From: Bacillus cereus ATCC 14579
GTDB lineage: Bacteria; Bacillota; Bacilli; Bacillales; Bacillaceae_G
NCBI RefSeq assembly: GCF_000007825.1
Contig: NC_004722.1
Span: 1-7,500, forward strand
Direction of reading: 5' to 3'
Length of the DNA stretch: 7,500 nt
Shown piece after piece: positions 1-4,457 of this stretch; the stretch's first letter is position 1; the number at the start of each line of letters is the position of its first letter. The translations under genes and the position numbers were made by a program. A model generated the notes under the pieces. The model ran no database searches. It was not told where the DNA came from and saw only the letters and a program-made list of their open reading frames with translations.

Positions 1-18
1 TAGCCACTTTTTTTTGAT

Positions 19-47
19 ATTATAGTTGTGTTTTCACTTTGAATAAG
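19..47 (-). promoter_or_regulatory. Possible divergent promoter reading out of the left edge
   Basis: On the minus strand there is a perfect -10 hexamer TATAAT (plus positions 24 down to 19). The hexamer 17 bp upstream, CTTATT (47 to 42), is a poor -35. In Bacillus the gene left of dnaA is normally rpmH, transcribed away from dnaA, so this could be its promoter (inference from known gene order; rpmH itself is outside the window). The weak -35 and AT-rich background make it tentative. Apart from this candidate and a T-run at 8-15, I see nothing in positions 1-47. Confidence 0.3.
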
Positions 48-129
48 TTTTCCACATCTTTATCTTATCCACAATTTGTGTATAACATGTGGACAGTTTT
101 AATCACATGTGGGTAAATAGTTGTCCACA
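48..129. promoter_or_regulatory. oriC: oriC upstream arm: DnaA-box cluster (incA/incB-like)
   Basis: Seven 9-mers resemble the DnaA box TTATNCACA. Perfect: 65-73 (+, TTATCCACA) and 77-85 (-, TTATACACA). One mismatch: 48-56 (+, TTTTCCACA), 99-107 (+, TTAATCACA), 108-116 (-, TTACCCACA) and 121-129 (+, TTGTCCACA). Two mismatches: 88-96 (-, CTGTCCACA). This density in 82 bp just upstream of dnaA matches the upstream half of the bipartite Bacillus origin. There it serves as a DnaA-binding and copy-control region and lies next to the dnaA promoter, allowing autorepression (established for B. subtilis). The boxes at 99-107 and 108-116 abut head to head. Confidence 0.9.
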
Positions 130-138
130 TTTGCTTTT

Positions 139-147
139 TTTGTCGAA
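139..147 (+). promoter_or_regulatory. Spo0A box candidate in oriC
   Basis: TTTGTCGAA is a perfect match to the Spo0A (0A) box consensus, ten bases after the last DnaA box and upstream of the likely dnaA promoter. In B. subtilis, phosphorylated Spo0A binds 0A boxes in oriC and limits re-initiation as cells enter sporulation (established). The role here is inferred from sequence and position. The same 9-mer also occurs by chance inside recF at 4005-4013, so the match alone is not proof. Confidence 0.5.
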
Positions 148-172
148 AACCCTTTCTCAATACAAACGACGT

Positions 173-201
173 TTTAGGTTTTAAAATCGTTTTCGTATAA
201 A
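173..201 (+). promoter_or_regulatory. Candidate SigA-type promoter of dnaA
   Basis: A -10-like TATAAA lies at 196-201. Seventeen bases upstream, TTTAGG at 173-178 is a weak -35. The position fits a dnaA promoter: downstream of the DnaA-box cluster and about 80 bp before the start codon. The surrounding DNA is very AT-rich, so other -10-like words occur nearby and the exact element is uncertain. Confidence 0.35.
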
Positions 202-219
202 TATACATTTTAATTTATT

Positions 220-244
220 AGGTTGTACATTTGTTGCACAACCT
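220..244 (+). promoter_or_regulatory. Leader hairpin 1 of dnaA mRNA
   Basis: AGGTTGT at 220-226 is perfectly complementary to ACAACCT at 238-244. After one mismatch the stem gains two further pairs (228-229 with 235-236), leaving a five-base loop. It lies between the likely promoter and the dnaA ribosome binding site. No U-tract of terminator type follows. It may stabilise the leader or mark a protein site; the function is not known. Confidence 0.45.
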
Positions 245-247
245 TTA

Positions 248-274
248 TTCTTTTACCAACTTAGTAAAGGAGGG
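248..274 (+). promoter_or_regulatory. dnaA ribosome binding site inside a hairpin
   Basis: The Shine-Dalgarno AAAGGAGG (266-273) is strong and sits seven bases before the TTG start at 281. Bases 248-256 can pair with 264-272 (nine pairs, two of them G-U, seven-base loop), which would cover most of the Shine-Dalgarno sequence. The site supports the TTG as the true dnaA start. The masking structure suggests restrained translation of DnaA, which is inference. Confidence 0.55.
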
Positions 275-280
275 ACACCT

Positions 281-1621
281 TTGGAAAATATCTCTGATTT
301 ATGGAATAGTGCCTTAAAAGAATTAGAAAAAAAGGTAAGCAAGCCTAGTTATGAGACATGGTTAAAATCCACAACGGCTCATAACTTGAAGAAAGACGTA
401 TTAACGATTACAGCTCCGAATGAATTTGCTCGTGACTGGCTAGAATCTCATTACTCCGAACTAATTTCAGAAACACTATACGATTTAACAGGGGCAAAAT
501 TAGCAATTCGCTTTATTATTCCCCAAAGTCAAGCTGAAGAGGACATTGATCTGCCTCCAGTTAAGCCGAATCCAGCACAAGATGATTCAGCTCATTTACC
601 ACAGAGCATGTTAAATCCAAAATATACATTCGATACATTTGTTATTGGCTCTGGTAACCGTTTTGCCCATGCAGCTTCATTAGCTGTAGCTGAGGCGCCA
701 GCTAAAGCGTATAATCCACTCTTTATTTACGGGGGAGTTGGACTTGGAAAGACACATTTAATGCACGCAATTGGTCATTATGTAATTGAACATAATCCAA
801 ATGCAAAAGTTGTATATTTATCATCAGAAAAATTTACAAATGAATTTATTAACTCTATTCGTGATAATAAAGCTGTTGATTTTCGTAATAAATATCGTAA
901 CGTAGATGTTTTATTGATAGATGATATTCAATTTCTTGCTGGAAAAGAACAGACTCAAGAAGAGTTTTTCCATACATTTAACGCATTACACGAAGAAAGT
1001 AAACAAATTGTAATTTCTAGTGACCGACCACCAAAAGAAATTCCAACTTTAGAAGATCGTCTTCGTTCCCGCTTTGAATGGGGACTTATTACAGACATTA
1101 CGCCGCCAGATTTAGAGACACGAATTGCGATTTTACGCAAAAAAGCAAAAGCTGAAGGGCTTGATATACCAAATGAAGTTATGCTTTATATCGCAAATCA
1201 AATTGATTCAAATATTCGTGAATTAGAAGGTGCACTTATCCGAGTTGTAGCTTATTCATCTTTAATTAATAAAGATATTAATGCTGATTTAGCAGCTGAA
1301 GCACTTAAAGATATTATTCCAAATTCTAAGCCGAAAATTATCTCTATTTATGATATTCAAAAAGCTGTCGGGGACGTTTATCAAGTGAAATTAGAAGATT
1401 TTAAAGCGAAAAAACGTACAAAATCAGTTGCGTTTCCTCGCCAAATTGCAATGTATTTATCGCGCGAGCTTACAGATTCCTCTTTACCAAAAATAGGTGA
1501 AGAATTTGGTGGACGTGATCATACAACAGTTATCCATGCCCATGAAAAAATCTCTAAACTACTAAAAACCGATACGCAATTACAAAAGCAAGTTGAAGAA
1601 ATTAATGGTATTTTAAAGTAG
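281..1621 (+). CDS. dnaA: Chromosomal replication initiator protein DnaA
   Basis: This AAA+ ATPase binds DnaA boxes, forms a filament at oriC, opens the duplex and recruits the helicase machinery. At 446 residues it has the same length as B. subtilis DnaA. Domain I (about 1-82) is the interaction domain, and domain II (about 83-110) is a Pro/Asp/Gln-rich linker. Domain III (about 111-345) carries Walker A GGVGLGKT (151-158), the initiator-specific region with FINSIRDNKAVDF (189-201), Walker B LLIDD (211-215), sensor I near VISSDRPP (244-251), the arginine-finger box LRSRFEWG (261-268) and sensor II in NIRELEGAL (311-319, R313). Domain IV binds DNA through the KKRTKS basic loop (377-382) and the DnaA signature GGRDHTTVIHA (410-420). 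The TTG start is fixed by the strong RBS and by homology at MENISDLW. Every key residue is present. DnaA boxes flank the gene on both sides, consistent with autoregulation. Confidence 0.98.
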   Translation: MENISDLWNSALKELEKKVSKPSYETWLKSTTAHNLKKDVLTITAPNEFARDWLESHYSELISETLYDLTGAKLAIRFIIPQSQAEEDIDLPPVKPNPAQDDSAHLPQSMLNPKYTFDTFVIGSGNRFAHAASLAVAEAPAKAYNPLFIYGGVGLGKTHLMHAIGHYVIEHNPNAKVVYLSSEKFTNEFINSIRDNKAVDFRNKYRNVDVLLIDDIQFLAGKEQTQEEFFHTFNALHEESKQIVISSDRPPKEIPTLEDRLRSRFEWGLITDITPPDLETRIAILRKKAKAEGLDIPNEVMLYIANQIDSNIRELEGALIRVVAYSSLINKDINADLAAEALKDIIPNSKPKIISIYDIQKAVGDVYQVKLEDFKAKKRTKSVAFPRQIAMYLSRELTDSSLPKIGEEFGGRDHTTVIHAHEKISKLLKTDTQLQKQVEEINGILK

Positions 1622-1632
1622 TAGCTGAATAG

Positions 1633-1723
1633 TGTGAATAACTTACCTTGTTTTACGCACAGTCTATCCACATGTAGATAGACTGTTTTTACATCCTTTA
1701 GCGGGGTTATCCACATATCCACA
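1633..1723. promoter_or_regulatory. DnaA boxes of the downstream oriC arm
   Basis: Four 9-mers fit TTATNCACA. Perfect: 1633-1641 (-, TTATTCACA) and 1707-1715 (+, TTATCCACA). One mismatch: 1664-1672 (+, CTATCCACA) and 1715-1723 (+, ATATCCACA). The last two plus-strand boxes share one base, so they lie head to tail on the same strand immediately before the trios. That is the orientation needed to direct a DnaA filament into the AT-rich DNA to the right. Confidence 0.85.
1659..1690 (+). terminator. Intrinsic terminator of dnaA, containing a DnaA box
   Basis: ACAGTCTATC (1659-1668) pairs perfectly with GATAGACTGT (1677-1686), giving a ten-base-pair stem with an eight-base loop. A T-run ending at 1690 follows directly. 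It lies 38 bases after the dnaA stop. The left arm and loop contain the DnaA box CTATCCACA (1664-1672), so the same DNA can be a protein site and, as RNA, a terminator. In B. subtilis some dnaA transcripts continue into dnaN; the stem here is AT-rich and may be leaky. Confidence 0.7.
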
Positions 1724-1727
1724 AGCC

Positions 1728-1781
1728 CTATTACTATTACTACTATTTTTTATCTTTATTAATTAAATAAAATCTTATACT
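1728..1781. other. DnaA-trios and DNA unwinding element
   Basis: Read in threes from 1728, the plus strand gives CTA TTA CTA TTA CTA CTA TTT TTT, up to 1751. The complementary strand therefore reads 3'-GAT AAT GAT AAT GAT GAT AAA AAA, which is eight consecutive matches to the DnaA-trio motif 3'-(G/A)A(T/A). They begin four bases after the last DnaA box, with a short GC patch between. A nearly pure A/T tract follows to 1781. In B. subtilis, DnaA loads onto such trios as single strand and stretches it to open the origin. Confidence 0.85.
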
Positions 1782-1799
1782 TACCGGAGGTTTTTCTTT

Positions 1800-2945
1800 A
1801 TGCGTTTTACAATACAAAAAGACTATCTTGTAAGAGGTGTACAAGATGTAATGAAGGCAGTTTCTTCTCGTACAACAATCCCTATCCTTACAGGAATTAA
1901 AGTTGTAGCTACTGAAGAAGGGGTTACATTAACAGGAAGCGATGCTGATATTTCTATTGAATCGTTTATTCCAGTCGAAGAAAATGGAAAAGAAATCGTA
2001 GAAATAGCTCAATCAGGAAGCATTGTTTTACAGGCAAAATATTTTAGTGAGATTGTAAAAAAACTACCTAAAGACACTGTCGAAATTTCTGTGGAAAATC
2101 ATTTTATGACAAAAATAAAATCTGGAAAATCAGAATTTAACTTAAATGGTTTAGATTCTGCAGAATATCCGTTATTACCACAGATTGAAGAACATCATGT
2201 ATTTAAGATACCAACGGATTTACTTAAGCATATGATCAGACAAACTGTATTTGCAGTTTCTACTTCTGAAACAAGACCGATCTTGACAGGTGTAAACTGG
2301 AAGGTATATAACAGCGAGTTAACTTGTATTGCAACAGATAGTCATAGACTAGCACTTCGAAAAGCGAAAATCGAAGGACATAATATTGCAGATGAATTTC
2401 AAGCTAATGTTGTTATCCCAGGTAAGAGCTTAAATGAATTAAGTAAGATTCTAGATGAGTCTGAAGAAATGGTGGATATCGTTATTACGGAGTATCAAGT
2501 ATTATTCCGTACAAAACATTTATTATTCTTCTCAAGATTGTTAGAAGGAAATTATCCAGATACAACACGTTTAATTCCAGCAGAGAGTAAAACGGATATT
2601 TTTGTGAATACAAAAGAATTCCTACAAGCAATTGATCGTGCTTCACTATTAGCGAGAGATGGCCGCAATAACGTTGTTAAATTATCAACTTTAGAGCAAG
2701 AAATGCTAGAGATTTCTTCGAATTCACCAGAAATCGGAAAAGTTGTCGAAGAAGTACAATGCGAAAAAGTAGATGGAGAAGAGTTAAAAATTTCTTTTAG
2801 TGCAAAATATATGATGGATGCATTGAAAGCTTTGGATAGTACAGAGATTAAAGTTAGCTTTACTGGGGCGATGAGACCGTTCTTAATTCGTACAGTAAAT
2901 GATGATTCAATTATTCAATTAATTTTACCGGTTCGTACTTACTAG
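1800..2945 (+). CDS. dnaN: DNA polymerase III subunit beta (sliding clamp)
   Basis: DnaN forms the ring-shaped homodimer that encircles DNA and tethers the replicative polymerase and other clamp-binding partners. At 381 residues it is close to the usual Bacillus length (about 378). It has the three repeated clamp folds: about 1-125, 130-250 and 255-381. Recognisable family motifs are ATDSHRLA (178-185), LLEGNYPDT (248-255 region), MRPFL (358-362) and the C-terminal LILPVRTY (374-381). The C-terminal strand and the MRPF region line the pocket that binds clamp-interaction motifs. The ATG start has GGAGG at 1786-1790, nine bases upstream. I could not identify a convincing separate promoter in the AT-rich gap, so expression may come from dnaA read-through, from a promoter within dnaA, or from one hidden in the unwinding tract. 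A strong terminator closes the unit. Confidence 0.98.
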   Translation: MRFTIQKDYLVRGVQDVMKAVSSRTTIPILTGIKVVATEEGVTLTGSDADISIESFIPVEENGKEIVEIAQSGSIVLQAKYFSEIVKKLPKDTVEISVENHFMTKIKSGKSEFNLNGLDSAEYPLLPQIEEHHVFKIPTDLLKHMIRQTVFAVSTSETRPILTGVNWKVYNSELTCIATDSHRLALRKAKIEGHNIADEFQANVVIPGKSLNELSKILDESEEMVDIVITEYQVLFRTKHLLFFSRLLEGNYPDTTRLIPAESKTDIFVNTKEFLQAIDRASLLARDGRNNVVKLSTLEQEMLEISSNSPEIGKVVEEVQCEKVDGEELKISFSAKYMMDALKALDSTEIKVSFTGAMRPFLIRTVNDDSIIQLILPVRTY

Positions 2946-2950
2946 GTAAG

Positions 2951-2999
2951 GAATAAGGGTTGCTAGTTTAAAGATGCTAGTGGCCCTTATTTGATTTTT
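2951..2999 (+). terminator. Intrinsic terminator after dnaN
   Basis: AATAAGGG (2952-2959) pairs with CCCTTATT (2984-2991). The stem continues inward through three G-U pairs and then CTAG/CTAG to about 2967 and 2976, giving roughly 16 pairs and an eight-base loop. T-rich sequence (2990-2999, broken by GA) follows. It lies six bases after the dnaN stop and separates dnaA-dnaN from the yaaA-recF-gyrB unit. Confidence 0.85.
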
Positions 3000-3008
3000 G
3001 GGTATTAC

Positions 3009-3037
3009 TTTCCTAATGCTAGTTTATTTAGTACAAT
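3009..3037 (+). promoter_or_regulatory. Candidate promoter of the yaaA-recF-gyrB unit
   Basis: TACAAT at 3032-3037 is one mismatch from the -10 consensus. TTTCCT at 3009-3014, 17 bases upstream, is a weak -35. The placement between a strong terminator and yaaA fits the start of a new transcription unit. The predicted transcript start, near 3044, falls just before the palindrome at 3049-3063. Confidence 0.45.
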
Positions 3038-3048
3038 GAAAGAATGAA

Positions 3049-3063
3049 CACTTTCAGAAAGTG
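3049..3063. repeat. 15-bp palindrome over the yaaA ribosome binding site
   Basis: CACTTTC (3049-3055) and GAAAGTG (3057-3063) are perfect inverted repeats around one central base. As RNA the outer six pairs can form with a three-base loop. The right arm overlaps the partial Shine-Dalgarno AGAAAGTGA (3056-3064) used by the ATG at 3073. It could mask translation initiation, or as DNA act as an operator just after the promoter. No known regulator was recognised. Confidence 0.5.
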
Positions 3064-3072
3064 AGCGATTTT

Positions 3073-3285
3073 ATGAAACGTATTAAAATTTCAACAGAGT
3101 ATATTACACTAGGACAATTTTTAAAGTTAGCTGATGTAATTGATACAGGTGGCGCTGTAAAATGGTTTTTACAAGAATATGAAGTGTACGTGAACAACGA
3201 ACTTGAAAATAGAAGAGGTCGCAAACTATATGCGAATGATGTTATTGAAATTCCAGGAAGCGGAACTTTCCAAGTTCAGGCATAA
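3073..3285 (+). CDS. yaaA: S4-domain RNA-binding protein YaaA (RlbA family)
   Basis: The 70-residue protein is almost entirely one S4-like domain (about 11-60), a fold that binds structured RNA. It has the family pattern ITLGQFLKLADVI (11-23), GGAVKWFL (26-33) and the basic NRRGRKLY (46-53). The gene between dnaN and recF in Bacillus encodes exactly this family. A link to ribosome large-subunit assembly has been suggested, but its role is not well settled. I start it at ATG 3073, preceded by the partial SD AGAAAGTGA. An in-frame GTG at 3061 would add four residues (MSDF) but has no Shine-Dalgarno and lies inside the palindrome. Residue 44 is Leu where I recall Pro in B. subtilis YaaA. The stop codon overlaps the recF hairpin, which suggests translational coupling. 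Confidence 0.9.
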   Translation: MKRIKISTEYITLGQFLKLADVIDTGGAVKWFLQEYEVYVNNELENRRGRKLYANDVIEIPGSGTFQVQA

Positions 3286-3301
3286 AGGGGGAGCCCTTTG
3301 T
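3282..3301 (+). promoter_or_regulatory. Hairpin covering the recF RBS, start codon and yaaA stop
   Basis: AAAGGG (3284-3289) pairs perfectly with CCCTTT (3294-3299) across a GGAG loop. A U-G and an A-U pair extend it to 3282-3301. It includes the yaaA stop TAA (3283-3285), the recF Shine-Dalgarno (AAAGGGGGAG, 3284-3293) and the recF TTG start (3298-3300). A ribosome finishing yaaA would melt it, so recF translation is probably coupled to yaaA (inference). Confidence 0.6.
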
Positions 3302-4425
3302 TTATTTCAGAAATACAATTAAAAAACTATCGCAATTATGAAAAATTAGAGCTTTCCTTTGAAGATAAGGTAAATGTAATTATCGGCGAAAATGCGCAAG
3401 GGAAAACAAATTTGATGGAAGCTATTTATGTTTTAGCGATGGCGAAATCTCATAGAACCTCTAATGATCGCGAACTTATCCGCTGGGATGAAGATTTTGG
3501 TCAAATAAAAGGGAAATTACAAAAAAGAAACAGTTCTTTGTCTTTGGAATTAAATATTTCGAAAAAAGGTAAAAAGGCAAAATTAAATCAACTTGAACAA
3601 CAAAAGTTAAGTCAATATATTGGCGTGATGAACGTTGTCATGTTTGCCCCAGAAGATTTAAATCTTGTAAAAGGAAGCCCTCAAGTAAGAAGACGCTTTT
3701 TAGATATGGAATTAGGACAAATAGCTCCTGTATATTTGTATGAATTAAGTCAATATCAAAAGGTGCTCACGCAACGAAATCACTTGTTGAAAAAAATGCA
3801 AGGGAATAGTAAGAATGAGGAAACGATGTTGGATGTATTTACACTTCAACTAATTGAGCATGGTGCGAAAATACTGCAAAAACGTTTTGAATTTTTGCAT
3901 TTGCTACAGGAATGGGCAGCTCCAATTCATCGAGGTATAAGCCGTGGATTAGAAGAGTTAGAAATTGTCTATAAACCAAGTGTAGATGTATCAGAATCAA
4001 TGGATTTGTCGAAAATAAAAGAAGTATACTATGAAAGTTTTCAATCTGTGAAACAACGTGAAATTTTCCGTGGTACGACTTTAATTGGTCCTCATCGTGA
4101 CGATTTACAATTCTTCGTTAATAGTAAAAATGTTCAAGTCTTTGGTTCGCAAGGACAACAACGAACGACCGCACTATCCCTAAAATTAGCTGAAATTGAA
4201 TTGATTTATTCAGAGGTTAAAGAATATCCAATCCTTTTGTTGGATGATGTTTTATCAGAATTAGATGATTATCGTCAATCACATCTTTTAAATACAATTC
4301 AAGGAAAAGTGCAAACATTTGTTACAACGACGAGTGTCGACGGAATTGAACACGAAACATTAAAAGAAGCGAAAACAATTCATGTAACGAACGGCACTGT
4401 AGATTGTGAAATAGATAGGGAATAA
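3298..4425 (+). CDS. recF: DNA replication and repair protein RecF
   Basis: RecF is an SMC-like ATPase. With RecO and RecR it helps load RecA onto single-stranded gaps and supports restart of stalled forks. The 375 residues compare with about 370 in B. subtilis. The N-terminus MFISEIQLKNYRNYEKLEL is typical. Walker A is GENAQGKT (30-37). The middle (about 140-260) is the helical arm. The ABC-type signature is SQGQQRTTALSLKLAE (284-299), Walker B is PILLLDDVL (311-319), and the D-loop is SELDD (320-324). The TTG start is supported by the G-rich Shine-Dalgarno at 3287-3293, by the family N-terminus and by a 12-base gap after yaaA. It shares a transcription unit with yaaA and gyrB. The C-terminal tail is slightly long (ending CEIDRE) but not unusual. 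All ATPase motifs look intact. Confidence 0.97.
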   Translation: MFISEIQLKNYRNYEKLELSFEDKVNVIIGENAQGKTNLMEAIYVLAMAKSHRTSNDRELIRWDEDFGQIKGKLQKRNSSLSLELNISKKGKKAKLNQLEQQKLSQYIGVMNVVMFAPEDLNLVKGSPQVRRRFLDMELGQIAPVYLYELSQYQKVLTQRNHLLKKMQGNSKNEETMLDVFTLQLIEHGAKILQKRFEFLHLLQEWAAPIHRGISRGLEELEIVYKPSVDVSESMDLSKIKEVYYESFQSVKQREIFRGTTLIGPHRDDLQFFVNSKNVQVFGSQGQQRTTALSLKLAEIELIYSEVKEYPILLLDDVLSELDDYRQSHLLNTIQGKVQTFVTTTSVDGIEHETLKEAKTIHVTNGTVDCEIDRE

Positions 4426-4441
4426 CCCCTGTTTAAATGGA

Positions 4442-4457
4442 AAAGTAGGTGATCTTT
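4442..4457 (+). promoter_or_regulatory. gyrB ribosome binding site that decides the start
   Basis: AAAGTAGGTGATC (4442-4454) is close to the full anti-Shine-Dalgarno complement AAAGGAGGTGATC, with one mismatch. The core AGTAGG ends at 4449. That leaves eight bases before GTG 4458, which is ideal, but 14 before ATG 4464. A GTG at 4449 lies within the site itself and cannot be the start. Confidence 0.7.

Larger units (their letters stand above)
1622..1799. other. oriC: oriC downstream arm (incC-like), dnaA-dnaN intergenic region
   Basis: This 178-bp gap is the unwinding half of the bipartite origin. In order it holds a perfect DnaA box on the minus strand (1633-1641), a terminator hairpin with an internal DnaA box (1659-1690), a tandem box pair (1707-1723), a GC patch (1725-1728), DnaA-trios (1728-1751), an AT-rich stretch to about 1781, and the dnaN RBS. 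The arrangement matches the B. subtilis basal unwinding system (established there; orthology inferred). Replication is expected to start bidirectionally here. Confidence 0.9.

Noticed and set aside
164..192. Imperfect inverted repeat AAACGA...TCGTTT upstream of the dnaA -10
   Set aside because: It is short, AT-rich, has a long spacer and lies upstream of the probable transcript start. Chance is a sufficient explanation.
955..1140. Minus-strand ORF inside dnaA, and similar antisense ORFs at 1519-1722, 4527-4775 and 6082-6282
   Set aside because: They lie opposite well-conserved coding sequence or the origin, encode low-complexity products with no recognisable family, and have no clear RBS. 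They are shadows of the real genes.
1753..1781. TATACT at 1776-1781 as a dnaN promoter -10
   Set aside because: There is no acceptable -35 at 16-18 bp, and the tract is the AT-rich unwinding element where such words arise by composition. The leader would also be too short to hold the RBS comfortably.
3061..3072. GTG at 3061 as the yaaA start (adds MSDF)
   Set aside because: There is no Shine-Dalgarno at the right distance, and the codon is part of the palindrome. ATG 3073 has a partial SD and gives the family-length protein.
4005..4013. Perfect Spo0A box inside recF, with near matches in dnaN (for example 2742-2750)
   Set aside because: These are within coding sequence in contexts explained by codons, with no nearby promoter. 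They mainly show the chance rate of this motif.
4449..4457. GTG at 4449 as the gyrB start
   Set aside because: It falls inside the Shine-Dalgarno sequence itself. GTG 4458 has ideal spacing.
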